Below are positions 24,582 through 33,445 of a stretch of DNA of 64,000 nucleotides, one piece after another. Under the pieces are notes generated by a model. The model ran no database searches. It was not told where the DNA came from and was given only the letters and a program-made list of their open reading frames with translations. How positions within the stretch are numbered: the first letter of the stretch is position 1; each line of letters begins with the position of its first letter. Position numbers and translations under genes: made by a program. The DNA comes from Alteriqipengyuania lutimaris (GTDB lineage Bacteria > Pseudomonadota > Alphaproteobacteria > Sphingomonadales > Sphingomonadaceae): positions 2,689,169 through 2,753,168 of the forward strand of contig NZ_QRBB01000001.1 of assembly GCF_003363135.1 (NCBI RefSeq). The letters run 5' to 3'.

Positions 24582-26786
24582 TCAGTACCGATACGCGACC
24601 GACAGCACCGCCTGGCGTGCGTTCGCCGGCACCGCGAAGTGGGGATTGCGCAGCTTGGTGACGTACCGCTCGTCGCCGACATTTTTCACGTTCAGGCGCA
24701 GGCCGAGCGTGTCGGTGATGGCGAACGCGGCGAACAGGTCCGCCCGCACGTACCCGTCTGCCGAGATCAGGTTTCCACCGTCCGCGAAGCGTTCGGACTG
24801 GTAATAGACCCCGCCGCCGACACTGAAGCGCTCATCGAACTCGACTGTGCCGGACAGCGAGAGATTGTGCTTGGGCGTATTGGGCAGCGTGTTGCCGACG
24901 TTGGAATCGCCGTCATCGGTCGGGTCGTCATTTCCGGACACCGTGTCTTCACGGATTTCGCTATCGACATAGGTGTACCCGCCGAAGAGCGAGACGGGGC
25001 CCGCTCTCCCGGTCACGCCGATTTCGAAACCGCGGATGCGTGCCGCATCGAAGACGTCGGTCACCTCTCCCAGCGCATCGGTATTAATGATATTGCCGCG
25101 ATCCACCTGGAAGGCCGCAGCCGAAACCTGCATCGCGCCGCCGAACAGTTCCGCCTTGGCGCCGATTTCGTAATTCTCGGTTTCCTGCGGCGAGTAGGTT
25201 TCGTTCCTGATGGACGGATTGGCCGAGCCTGCGCCGACATCGGTCCCCGGAGGGTTCTTCGCATCGGCATAGGAAGCGTAGAGGCTAACCGACGGGACCG
25301 GCTTGAAGGTCGCGCCCGCCTGCCAAGTGACGAAGTCCGTTTGCACTTCGGCGTTAAAGGGCCCCCCGCGACCGCTGCCGGAGCCGCTTGCGCGGTAGTC
25401 GGTATAGCGCACGCCGCCGCTGACGATCAGCTGCGGGACCAGCGTGATCGAGTCGAACAGGTAGACGCTCAGATCCTCCGCGTCCGACAGCGACGGCGTA
25501 TCGGACCGCGTGATCGAGCCGTCCCATGGGTCGGACGGGTCGGGATTCGGCAGATCGGTGCAGTTGAAATTCGCGATGTCCTCCGGCGGGCAGGTCCGGT
25601 TGCCGGTATCGACGTTGTAATTCAGATTATAGGTATCCGCCCAGGCGTACTCGGCCCCGAAGGAAAGGCTGTGGAGTACCGAACCGGTTGCGAACTCGCC
25701 CGAAAGGTTCGCGTTAGCGGTCATCGCTTCGGTGTTTGAATTGCGGCTCTTGATCGCGCGCCAGACGAGGCCGTTGGCGACGTTCCCGGCGCTGTCGTCC
25801 GGGTTGGTGACGATGTAGTCCATGTCGCTGTCGGAATAGCGCAGCAGCGCCGATGCGCTCCAGCCATTGCGCATGTCGTGATCGAACTTGAAGGTCGTGG
25901 TGTCCGTCCGCGATTTCTGGAAGTCGCGCGCCAGAAGGCCGTAGAAATTGTCGAAGTCGACATCGGCAGGCACGCGTTCCCCGCCGGGCAACTGGTTACG
26001 CGACGTCAGCGGAATGCCGTAGTCGGGCAGCTGGTCGCCCTCGAAGTGATAATGGGTCAGGCTGACGACCGTGTCGCCGCCCACGCCGAACGCGATCGAC
26101 GGCGAAACACCCCAACGATCATCGAAGACCTCATCGCGGCCCGGCTGGTTCGAATCGTGGAACAGGCCGACGAGCCGCACGGCGAGCTGGTCGCCGATCT
26201 GCTGGTTGATATCGGCGGTCACCCGATAGAGGTCGGATGTACCGATCGTGCCGGTGGCCGAGACGAAATCGCCCGCGCGTGCCGTCTTGCTGACGATGTT
26301 GATCCCGCCCGCAGCCGCACCGCGGCCGCCCAGCGCGCCGCTCGGCCCCTTGAACACCTCGATCTGCTCGACCGCGAAGGTCTCGCGCGTCTGCGATCCG
26401 ATATCGCGCGCGCCGTCGACGAAGACATCGCCGGTCGCATCGACACCGCGGATCAGGGGAATATCCGCCGCTGCGGTGCCGCCCTCGCCCGCACCCAGCG
26501 TGATGCCAGGGACCGTGCGCAGCGCTTCTTCGAAGGAATAGGACGCGGTCTGCTCCAGCGTTTCCTCGGTCACGACGTTCACGATCCGCGGAGTGTCGAG
26601 GATCGAAGCGGTGCTCTCGTCAATCTCCAGTTCGTCCGCACGCTCGCCGCTGACGATGATGCTGGAGTTTGGCTGGGCACCCGCTTCCAGCTCGCCCTCT
26701 TCTGCGAGAGCGGGTGCGCTGGCGATGAAGCCGACACATCCCAAGGCGAGATAGGTGGCGGGCCGGGCGGCAATGGTACGCTTCAT
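24582..26786 (-). CDS. TonB-dependent catecholate-siderophore receptor (Fiu/PiuA type)
   Basis: A 734-residue receptor. A signal peptide ends at ALAEEG, followed by the TonB-box-like SIIVSGERAD, a plug with EVFKGPSGALGGRGAAAGGINIVSK, and a barrel ending in VLSVAYRY. The plug motif and the adjacent PiuC-type dioxygenase are typical of the Fiu/PiuA group, which takes up iron-loaded catechol compounds. Start ATG 26786 gives a clean signal peptide; an upstream ATG is inside the promoter. A strong Fur-box-like palindrome lies at 26853-26879, so expression should be iron-repressed. Two cysteines lie in an extracellular loop (TCPPEDIANFNCTD), probably a disulfide. Confidence 0.9.
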   Translation of the reverse strand: MKRTIAARPATYLALGCVGFIASAPALAEEGELEAGAQPNSSIIVSGERADELEIDESTASILDTPRIVNVVTEETLEQTASYSFEEALRTVPGITLGAGEGGTAAADIPLIRGVDATGDVFVDGARDIGSQTRETFAVEQIEVFKGPSGALGGRGAAAGGINIVSKTARAGDFVSATGTIGTSDLYRVTADINQQIGDQLAVRLVGLFHDSNQPGRDEVFDDRWGVSPSIAFGVGGDTVVSLTHYHFEGDQLPDYGIPLTSRNQLPGGERVPADVDFDNFYGLLARDFQKSRTDTTTFKFDHDMRNGWSASALLRYSDSDMDYIVTNPDDSAGNVANGLVWRAIKSRNSNTEAMTANANLSGEFATGSVLHSLSFGAEYAWADTYNLNYNVDTGNRTCPPEDIANFNCTDLPNPDPSDPWDGSITRSDTPSLSDAEDLSVYLFDSITLVPQLIVSGGVRYTDYRASGSGSGRGGPFNAEVQTDFVTWQAGATFKPVPSVSLYASYADAKNPPGTDVGAGSANPSIRNETYSPQETENYEIGAKAELFGGAMQVSAAAFQVDRGNIINTDALGEVTDVFDAARIRGFEIGVTGRAGPVSLFGGYTYVDSEIREDTVSGNDDPTDDGDSNVGNTLPNTPKHNLSLSGTVEFDERFSVGGGVYYQSERFADGGNLISADGYVRADLFAAFAITDTLGLRLNVKNVGDERYVTKLRNPHFAVPANARQAVLSVAYRY

Positions 26787-26852
26787 GATCGGTCTTTCTT
26801 CCCTGTCCGTTTTATGAACGGCGCCTATGGGGAAGGTGAAAACCGGAGTCAA

Positions 26853-26879
26853 TGCAAATGCGAACTATTCTCACTTGCA
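26853..26879 (-). promoter_or_regulatory. Fur-box-like palindrome upstream of the siderophore receptor
   Basis: The 27-bp sequence has the arms TGCAAATGCGAA and TTCTCACTTGCA around the spacer CTA; ten of twelve arm positions are complementary. This length, symmetry and AT-rich GAAnnnTTC core fit a Fur operator. It lies 67 bp upstream of the receptor start, between that gene and the PiuC gene. Confidence 0.75.
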
Positions 26880-26910
26880 AGAATATCTGTGGGGGCGCCC
26901 CTCTCGCGAG

Positions 26911-27594
26911 CTAGGCGTCGGCCCAGCTGCGCATCAGGTTGTGATAAAGGTTGGTCAGCTCCATCACCGCCTCGTCCTGCGACCCCCGATCGGCCGAAAG
27001 GACACGAACGGTGCGGTCGAGCCGGTAGAGCTGCTCGCGCTGGAAGGGATCGCGCACCATGCTTTGCAACCAGAAGAAGCTCGCGACGCGTACGCCATCG
27101 GTAACCGGCGTGACGCGGTGCACGCTCGATGCGGGATACAGCACCATGTCGCCGGCGCGCAGCTTCACCCGGTGTTCGCCGAATAGGTCCTCAACCACCA
27201 GCTCGCCGCCTTCGTAGCTGTCGGGTTCGGACAGGAAGAGCGTGGCCGACAAATCACTGCGGATGCGGAAATCGGCGCCTTCCAGTCGGCGGATCGAATT
27301 GTCGACATGGTTGCCGAAAGTCTCGCCCCCCTCGTAGCGGTTGAAGAGCGGCGGAAAGACCTTGAGCGGCAGTGCCGCAGCCACGAACTCCGGCGTCTGC
27401 CCGAGCGCGTCGAGAACGATCCGGCCTGCCCGCTGCGCCGCTTCGCTGCCCTGGCGAAGCTGACGGTTGCGTTTGGCGGTGCGCGACTGGTGGCCCGATG
27501 TCTCGTTGCCGTCGACCCATTCCGCCGCGTCGATCATCTCGCGAAGGCCCTCGACCTGCTCGGCACTCAGCACGTTTTCGATCCGAACCATCAT
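26911..27594 (-). CDS. PiuC/PKHD-type Fe(II)/2-oxoglutarate dioxygenase
   Basis: A 227-residue dioxygenase of the PiuC/YbiX family. The iron ligands H96 and D98 (GNHVDNS) and H159 (SSVHRV), and the 2-oxoglutarate-binding R169, are all present, and the length is normal. Homologues are usually adjacent to Fiu/PiuA receptors and iron-regulated; their substrate is unsettled. The start MMVRIENV at 27594 has AGGAG upstream; a longer frame reaches 27696 inside apbE and is rejected. It lies 10 bp after the apbE-type gene in the PepSY-to-PiuC operon. Confidence 0.88.
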   Translation of the reverse strand: MMVRIENVLSAEQVEGLREMIDAAEWVDGNETSGHQSRTAKRNRQLRQGSEAAQRAGRIVLDALGQTPEFVAAALPLKVFPPLFNRYEGGETFGNHVDNSIRRLEGADFRIRSDLSATLFLSEPDSYEGGELVVEDLFGEHRVKLRAGDMVLYPASSVHRVTPVTDGVRVASFFWLQSMVRDPFQREQLYRLDRTVRVLSADRGSQDEAVMELTNLYHNLMRSWADA

Positions 27595-27604
27595 AGCGGC
27601 TCTC

Positions 27605-28606
27605 CTATTGTTTCCATTCGCGCCACGCGGCGCTTTCGGCGACGCGCCGCGGCCCCACGATCCGCGCGGGCACCCTGTGCCGGTCTGCAAAGGCAATGCC
27701 TTCGTCCAGCCCCAACACGATCAGCGCGGTCGCCAGCGCATCCGCCTGCATGCAGCCGGGATGGAGCACATTGGCCGACAGCGCGTCGTTTGTGGGATCA
27801 CCGCTCTCGGGATCGAGAGTGTGCGACCAGGAGCGATCCTGCGCAAATCGCCGCCGCTCCCAGTGGCCGGAGGTGGCGAGCGACCAGCCGGTCAGGCCGA
27901 TCCGCGTGCGGCTTGCCACCGATCCCAGAGGTACGGACAGGTCGATCCACCACGGCAGTGCATCGGCGCGCAGGCCGACCGCTTTCGTTTCGCCGCCGAT
28001 ATCGAGCAGCATGTGTCCGATGCCCATCCGCGCGATCGCAGCGACCCCCATGTCGACGGCGTAGCCTTTTGCGATGCCTGACAGGTCCAGCACCGCACCG
28101 CCCGGCTGAACCAGGACGTCCGGCTCGTCGGTCCTGATACTCCCCAGGTCGACATTTGCAGACCGTGCGGGCGCAGGTGCTGCTTCGTCGAAACCTTTGT
28201 CGCCAAAGCCCCAATGGTCGCTATGCAAGCCCAGCAGGGGGTCGAACGCGCGCTCGCTCGCGCGCTGTATCGAATGTGCGCAGTCGAGGACCTGCCGGAA
28301 CTGCGGGCCGATCCGGTGTCGACTGCCGGGCGCGCCGGCATTGAAGCGGCTGAGCTGGGAATCCCGTCGCCACTGGCTCATCTGCGCGATCACGCTTTCG
28401 AAACAGCGTTCAAGGACTGCTGCCATCGGTCCCGTGTCCAGTTCCGGTGGTGCGAGTGCCCGCAACGACCAACCCGTTCCCATCGTCGTACCGGACAGGG
28501 CGATCTGGCGCGCATCTGCCGGTGCGGGCGAGCAGACAGGCTCGCCCGGCGGCAAAAGCAGGTCGAGCGTATCGTCGGCGCCGATGCCTGCGGCCCTTGT
28601 GCTCAA
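27605..28606 (-). CDS. apbE: ApbE-type FAD:protein FMN transferase
   Basis: A 333-residue flavin transferase that attaches FMN from FAD to threonine in target proteins, in the periplasm or in the cytoplasm. It has TTMGTGWSL (about 40-48), the conserved [12 protein letters not shown] and [10 protein letters not shown] motifs, and a C-terminal [12 protein letters not shown], all typical. The only start in phase near the preceding stop is a TTG at 28606 that overlaps it (TTGA), implying coupling. No signal peptide is obvious, which is unusual for a periplasmic ApbE, so the true start or location needs a closer look. The likely target in this operon is the DUF2271 protein. Confidence 0.85.
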   Translation of the reverse strand: MSTRAAGIGADDTLDLLLPPGEPVCSPAPADARQIALSGTTMGTGWSLRALAPPELDTGPMAAVLERCFESVIAQMSQWRRDSQLSRFNAGAPGSRHRIGPQFRQVLDCAHSIQRASERAFDPLLGLHSDHWGFGDKGFDEAAPAPARSANVDLGSIRTDEPDVLVQPGGAVLDLSGIAKGYAVDMGVAAIARMGIGHMLLDIGGETKAVGLRADALPWWIDLSVPLGSVASRTRIGLTGWSLATSGHWERRRFAQDRSWSHTLDPESGDPTNDALSANVLHPGCMQADALATALIVLGLDEGIAFADRHRVPARIVGPRRVAESAAWREWKQ

Positions 28607-29418
28607 AGCGGCATGAATTCGAGCACGGCGGTGTAGGACATGCGACGCGCCGTCCCCTCCTCGTATTCGCCCCGTCCCGCCGATGCTTCGAGATAATACA
28701 TCCCGGCCTCGTCCGCGCTCAGCGTCACCATGCCATCGGCATCGGTGGTCAGCGTCTGGATGCCAGGTTCGTCGCGATAGCGGGTGCCGCCCGCGACGAA
28801 TTCGAGTTCCAGCCCGGCCGCGGGCTCGCCATCCATCAGGAAGCGCATCTGCGCGGGCTCACCCGCGATCAGATCGTTGGGATGGGTCACCGGGATCATC
28901 TCGAGGCCGACATTGGTGGGCGCCAGCGCGGTCTCGTTCGGCGCACCCAGCGTCACGAACGTTTCCGTGCGCCCGGAATTCTCGCTGATCCGGACGTCGG
29001 TCGCCCCTTCGGGGATAGCGGTTTCGAGCTCCGCACGGCTCCCGCGCCAGCGGCGGCGTTCGCCGTTCAGCTCATAGAAGCCCATCATGCCGTTGCTCGC
29101 GATCGCGATCCGATAGGTGCCCTGGCTTTCGAGTTTGAGATCGAACACGCTGCGATAAGCGCCGCTACCGATGATCTCCGGGGTGACGGACTGGCCATCC
29201 GGTCCGATCACGACCAGATCGTCGAGGCCGAGCGGGCGATGTTCGAAAATGAACAGACCGTTGGACGCTGCTGCGTCGACGGTAACCGTTTCCTCCTCGC
29301 CTGCCATCACGGTGGCGGACGGCAGCAGCCAGCGGCGATGCGCCTCGGCGGCGCTGGGCGCGAGGGTCGACAGGCCGAGTGCGAGGCCGGCGGCAATGAG
29401 GGAAGGTTTGGCGAACAT
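28603..29418 (-). CDS. DUF4198 periplasmic protein
   Basis: A 271-residue exported protein. The signal peptide ends at AAEA just before HRRWLLPSAT, the typical N-terminus of mature DUF4198 proteins. The rest is beta-rich with a repeated immunoglobulin-like pattern (AGEPAQMRFLMDGEPAAGLELEF, TTDADGMVTLSADEAGMYYLE). Members often lie in metal-uptake loci and are thought to bind metals or siderophores; this is weakly supported. It lies 20 bp after the DUF2271 gene and overlaps apbE by 4 nt. The start is ATG 29418. Confidence 0.8.
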   Translation of the reverse strand: MFAKPSLIAAGLALGLSTLAPSAAEAHRRWLLPSATVMAGEEETVTVDAAASNGLFIFEHRPLGLDDLVVIGPDGQSVTPEIIGSGAYRSVFDLKLESQGTYRIAIASNGMMGFYELNGERRRWRGSRAELETAIPEGATDVRISENSGRTETFVTLGAPNETALAPTNVGLEMIPVTHPNDLIAGEPAQMRFLMDGEPAAGLELEFVAGGTRYRDEPGIQTLTTDADGMVTLSADEAGMYYLEASAGRGEYEEGTARRMSYTAVLEFMPL

Positions 29419-29438
29419 AGAGAGGAATCCTTCGAAGG

Positions 29439-29960
29439 TCAGGGCTGGATGGAAAGACGCACGGTGCCGAGTTCCTTCGAACCCGATTTGGAACCCGTCA
29501 TGGGCTTGGCCGGCGGCCACTGAAAAGGAATGCTGACAAGCTCGCGACCGCCGACCTCGCGGGCCGCCTCAACGCGCAGCACATAGGACCCCGCCGCGAG
29601 CCTGGGCAGCGGGCGGGTGCCTTCGCTGAAGCGCAAAGTGTAGTTTCCCGGGGCCTGCGTCGGTCCGCTGATGCCGTCGGCGGGCATGTCGGTGGTGCGC
29701 CCTGCACGCCGCCACCAGGTCCGCATATCGGGCAACCATTTGCGCGGATCGTCGCCGCGCAAATCCACATCGTACCAAACGTCGAGATTGGCCACCGCCT
29801 TACCGTCGGCGTCCTCCAGCCATATCGCGACGTAAGGATTGTGATATTCGGCCACGCGCAAGCGCGGGATCTCTACGCGCACCTGCATCTCCCCCGCCGC
29901 AGCGGGCGCCGCCACGGCAGCAGCGGTCACGGGAATGGCAATTCGGTAGGCTTTACGCAT
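29439..29960 (-). CDS. DUF2271 periplasmic protein, candidate FMN-carrying redox protein
   Basis: A 173-residue exported protein (signal peptide about 1-23, cleavage near AAAG). The segment DGISGPTQAPG (residues 95-105) resembles the flavinylation motif Dxx[ST]GAT, with proline in place of alanine, so T101 is the candidate FMN site. Other conserved parts are NPYVAIWLEDADGKAV and RKWLPDMRTWWRR. DUF2271 genes are known neighbours of PepSY and ApbE genes. I infer that it accepts electrons from the PepSY membrane protein and passes them to ferric siderophore in the periplasm. Confidence 0.78.
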   Translation of the reverse strand: MRKAYRIAIPVTAAAVAAPAAAGEMQVRVEIPRLRVAEYHNPYVAIWLEDADGKAVANLDVWYDVDLRGDDPRKWLPDMRTWWRRAGRTTDMPADGISGPTQAPGNYTLRFSEGTRPLPRLAAGSYVLRVEAAREVGGRELVSIPFQWPPAKPMTGSKSGSKELGTVRLSIQP

Positions 29961-29991
29961 GAACGGGTCCTCGTTCGGAAAAGTGTAGCGG

Positions 29992-30639
29992 TCAGTGCAT
30001 CAGGAAAAGGATGAGAAGCAGCGGAATGACGAGGCCGGCGCCAACGATCGGCCAGGTCGAGGGGCGCTTGCGGGCATGGACCTGCAACAGCAGCAGGCCC
30101 GTCACGCAGAATATGACGCAGGCCCCCGCGAAGATATCGATGAACCACGCCCAGGCGAGGCCTGTGTCGCGCCCCTTGTGCAGGTCGTTCAGGTAGGCAA
30201 TTGCGCCGCGATCGGTGTCTTCGAGCGTGGCATCTCCCGAAGCCAGATCGATCGCGATCCACCCGTCACCTCCGGCGCGCGGCAGCGGCACATACAGCTC
30301 GGTCCCGGTCCATTCGGGGCGCCTACCATCGAGCTCGATGTCGAACTCGCGCTCAAGCCATTCCTTCGGTGCCTCGGCCGGCTCGCCCTCCGGTGAAGCG
30401 CGCAGCTGCGACAGCAGGTCGGCGGGCAGCGTAGCCTCGCGCGTCTCGATCGTCGGGTCCGCCTCGATCGTCCCCGCATGATTGAGCGTGATGCCGGTGA
30501 TCGCGAACAGGACCATCCCGACGAGGCAGATCGCGCTGCTCATCCAGTGCCAGGTATGAAACTGGCGCATCCAGAAGGGCGAGAAACGCGACCGCCGCTT
30601 CGGCCTCGCGATCTTTGCGTTCTTGACCGCCTGATTCAT
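29992..30639 (-). CDS. PepSY-associated transmembrane protein
   Basis: A 215-residue membrane protein with a first transmembrane helix after a basic N-terminus (residues 25-50), a soluble periplasmic part, and two further helices near the C-terminus (about 160-180 and 195-212). The histidines in RQFHTWHWMSS and in the LNDLHKGRD loop match the PepSY-TM family, whose members pass electrons across the inner membrane. The start ATG 30639 (MNQAVKNAK) is preferred over 30684. It is the first gene of the five-gene operon to PiuC. Confidence 0.82.
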   Translation of the reverse strand: MNQAVKNAKIARPKRRSRFSPFWMRQFHTWHWMSSAICLVGMVLFAITGITLNHAGTIEADPTIETREATLPADLLSQLRASPEGEPAEAPKEWLEREFDIELDGRRPEWTGTELYVPLPRAGGDGWIAIDLASGDATLEDTDRGAIAYLNDLHKGRDTGLAWAWFIDIFAGACVIFCVTGLLLLQVHARKRPSTWPIVGAGLVIPLLLILFLMH

Positions 30640-30944
30640 CAAAAGTGCCGATCCAAAATGACAGACCAGTGCGAATGACCTCATTGCGAATGCATGTCAA
30701 TAACAGTTCCAGCGTTGAGCCACCCAGCGTGGCTCCGATGATCGACCTCTATCGCCTCGCGATGAATCGGAGGGACGTCTCAGCCCCAGATTATCTGGCG
30801 AGCCGCTGCCGCTTTGCGCCGAATGTCGGTCATAGGCAGGCCGTCGCCATTCGCCTCATCGCACCCGAACTTGTACTGCCGGGATGGAGCCTTTGACGCA
30901 CCCGTATCGCCGTGTTCACGTCGCGATTGGCCCTTCGCCCCACT
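30640..30944 (-). promoter_or_regulatory. Promoter region of the PepSY-to-PiuC operon, with Fur-like repeats
   Basis: In this gene-free stretch a TTGACA box on the minus strand (30700-30695) is followed by TGCATTCGCAATGAGGTCATTCG, where the element CATTCGCA/CATTGCGA occurs twice (about 30670-30694). The same GCGAA/TGCA elements form the stronger Fur-like site at 26853. Iron control is plausible. Nothing else clear was found between 30701 and the TIGR03032 stop at 30945. Confidence 0.45.
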
Positions 30945-32096
30945 TCACAGCTCTTGGGTCGGTCCCATGGAGAGCGTGCGTTTGAGTTCTTCCGAGGTGG
31001 GGCCGATCATCGCTGGCTGGCGTATGCCGGGGAGTGCGACGACGTCGTAGAGTTCGGTGACGATGCCTTCGAAGTTGATCGTGTGGAGGATGGTGCCGCT
31101 TTTGGTGTCGATGAAATAGAGCCCGGCGCGCGGGGAGATGCCGCGCTTGTCGAGCTCTTCGTCGAGGGAGAGGCCGCTGAAGGTCTTGTTGTCGCGCGGC
31201 AACGAGAGGCCAGCGACCGCGACATCGCCCATGAAGGCGAGGCCGCGCAGGTATCCGGGGCAGAACGCCACCGGGACAAAGGACTTGGCGTCGAGGTCGA
31301 CATAGCCGAACTCGCCCTTGCCGCTGTTGTGCAGCCACAGCTTGCCCTCGTGCCAGCGCGGTGAGTGCGGCATGGAGAGGCCCCCGCACACGATCTCGCC
31401 CGTCTCGACATCGATCACGATGCCCCTGTCGCGGCGTCCGTCGCGCCAGGCGTCGTAAGTGTCGGTCGCACTGATCGCGGTGACGAAGGCGGGCTTGCCG
31501 TCGCGCATGGCGAGCCCGTTCAAGTGACAGCGATCCTCGGCCACCAATGCACTGATGAAGTCCGGCTTCCACACGGGCACGAAGCTGTGATCGGCCGAGG
31601 GGCGCGCGAGGCAGTTGAACAGCGTGTTGACGAAGACCGGCTGGCTCTCGCCGTCGATACCGATGTCGTGCGCGTCGAGATCGCCGGTGAAGTAGCTGAG
31701 GCGCGGCATGTAGAGCGCATCCGAGCCCTTCACCGCGCTGGCTCCATCTTCGAGCACGTCGGTGAAGCGATAGAGCTGCGTCTCGCTGGAGATCCACAGA
31801 TGCCTGGGCTTGCCGCTGCCCACGTCCGCGGCGCTCGCCATGCCCAGGCAGCGACCGATATTGCGGTTGTAGGTCCACAGCTTGCCCTCCTGCCCGATGC
31901 CGAAGAGGATGACCTTCCCCACCTGATAGGTGGTGATCGCGACGCTCGCGTTCTGACTGGCCAGCCATGTCTCGAACCCGCGCGAGACGTTGACTTCGAA
32001 CCTTGCGTCGCCCGGCGTGGCAGTCTGGGCGGTGCTGGCATCGACGGTCTTCTTTGCGGCGGTCTTTTTTGCGGCGGGCTTCTGGGCGGCGGTCAT
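30945..32096 (-). CDS. TIGR03032 family protein in the type I secretion operon
   Basis: A 383-residue protein matching the TIGR03032 family, visible in FVNTLFNCLARPSADHSFVP, LVAEDRCHLNGLAM and GLSMPHSPRWHEGKLWL. The first 30 residues are Lys/Ala-rich and low-complexity (KPAAKKTAAKKT). No signal peptide is present. The rest has short beta-rich repeats that could form a propeller. Function is not known for the family. It is the last gene of the adhesin-ABC-HlyD-TolC unit, and its ATG overlaps the TolC stop (ATGA). It may modify, chaperone or interact with the giant secreted protein; that is an inference. Confidence 0.82.
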   Translation of the reverse strand: MTAAQKPAAKKTAAKKTVDASTAQTATPGDARFEVNVSRGFETWLASQNASVAITTYQVGKVILFGIGQEGKLWTYNRNIGRCLGMASAADVGSGKPRHLWISSETQLYRFTDVLEDGASAVKGSDALYMPRLSYFTGDLDAHDIGIDGESQPVFVNTLFNCLARPSADHSFVPVWKPDFISALVAEDRCHLNGLAMRDGKPAFVTAISATDTYDAWRDGRRDRGIVIDVETGEIVCGGLSMPHSPRWHEGKLWLHNSGKGEFGYVDLDAKSFVPVAFCPGYLRGLAFMGDVAVAGLSLPRDNKTFSGLSLDEELDKRGISPRAGLYFIDTKSGTILHTINFEGIVTELYDVVALPGIRQPAMIGPTSEELKRTLSMGPTQEL

Positions 32097-33445
32097 CGCT
32101 CGGTATCCTCGGAAACGGAAAGGGGTATGGCCTGGGTCAATACGGCGATGGTCAGCCGTTCGCGCAGCGCGCGGTACTGCGCCCGGATCGCCTCGGCCTC
32201 GGCGCCTGCGAGCGCCGCTTCGGCCAGTTCGTATTCCTGATAGGGCCTGAGGCCCTCGTCGAACTGGCGGCGAACCGCAGCAACCTCGGCGGCAAGCGCG
32301 CCGACCTCGTCCTCTCGCGCATCGGCGAGAGCGGCGAAGGCGTCGGCGCGGGCAAGGCTGGCGCGAAGCTGTTCGGCAAGGTCCCGGCGTTCGCGGTCCG
32401 CCTCGGCTCGGGCGCCTGCGAGCCGCGCAAGCGCCTCGTCGCGCTCCCCGCCGTAGCTGCCGCCGCCGAACAGCGGCATCGAGACGTCGAGCCCTACCCT
32501 GCGCGCGGTGGTCCAGCGGTCGAACAGGCGGTCGTACTGATAGGCGCCGACCGCCTGCACGCTGATCTCGGGCCGCTGGATGCGCCGGGCGACATCGACA
32601 TCGGCGCGCGCGGCGTCGATCCGCGCATCGGCGGCGAGCATGCCGGGCGCGGTGTCGATCGCGTGGGCCACGCTTTCTTCGGCGGCGAACGGAGAGATGA
32701 GCGCAACCCCCACCGCCATCTGCCCACTGCACGGCTCCGCCATATCGCCCACCAGGCTGGCAAAGCGGATCCGCGCGCTGCCCAGCGATGCCTCGCGCTC
32801 GACCCGGTCGGCGCGGGCCGAGGCGATCTCGGCGCGGATGCTGCTGGCGGTGGCGATGGTGATGAGCCCGGCCTCGAGCCTGCGCGGCAGGCCTTCGGCA
32901 AGCGTGCGGAAGCGCTCCTCGCGCCGCTCGGCCGCGGCGACCAGTTCGGTCAGTTCGAGAATGCCGAGGAAGGCGAGCCCTGCATCGCCCTGCAGGTCGA
33001 GCGCGGCTTCGCGCGTTTCGAGCATGGCCGCCTGGCTCCGTGCGCCGAGCGCACGCCTGCGCGCGGCGCTCTGCCCGAAATCGAACAGGCGCTGCGAGAG
33101 GACCAGTCCGGTCTGGGTATTGGTCCGCCCGTCGACCAGCCCGCTGTCGCCCTCCGCAGCGCGGGCATAGGCGGAGACCTGCGGGAAGGCGGTGCCGCGC
33201 TCCTGCCGCAGGCGCGCCTGCGCGATCGAGGCATTGGCGCGCGCGGCGGAGACTTCCGGGCCGCGCTGCTGCGCCAAAGCGAGCGCTTCGGGAAGGGTCA
33301 GACAGGCGCCGGGCGCGGGCTGTTCGCCGAAGGGGCTCGGCGGACCGATAGCATCGTCCTGGGCTGCCAGCGGAGACGCGCTCAAGGTGCCCACAACGGC
33401 GCACAGAAGTGCACAGGGGACACCAAGCCACTCCACAAAAGTCAC
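32093..33445 (-). CDS. TolC-family outer-membrane channel of the type I secretion system
   Basis: A 450-residue outer-membrane efflux protein. A signal peptide ends at PLAAQ, then two OEP repeats of long Ala-rich helices (about 50-240 and 260-440), with LSQRLFDFGQS and LDVSMPLFGGGSYGG at the beta-strand positions. It starts with GTG at 33445 overlapping the HlyD stop (GTGA). With the ABC exporter and HlyD adaptor it completes a dedicated secretion machine for the giant adhesin. Confidence 0.9.
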   Translation of the reverse strand: MTFVEWLGVPCALLCAVVGTLSASPLAAQDDAIGPPSPFGEQPAPGACLTLPEALALAQQRGPEVSAARANASIAQARLRQERGTAFPQVSAYARAAEGDSGLVDGRTNTQTGLVLSQRLFDFGQSAARRRALGARSQAAMLETREAALDLQGDAGLAFLGILELTELVAAAERREERFRTLAEGLPRRLEAGLITIATASSIRAEIASARADRVEREASLGSARIRFASLVGDMAEPCSGQMAVGVALISPFAAEESVAHAIDTAPGMLAADARIDAARADVDVARRIQRPEISVQAVGAYQYDRLFDRWTTARRVGLDVSMPLFGGGSYGGERDEALARLAGARAEADRERRDLAEQLRASLARADAFAALADAREDEVGALAAEVAAVRRQFDEGLRPYQEYELAEAALAGAEAEAIRAQYRALRERLTIAVLTQAIPLSVSEDTER

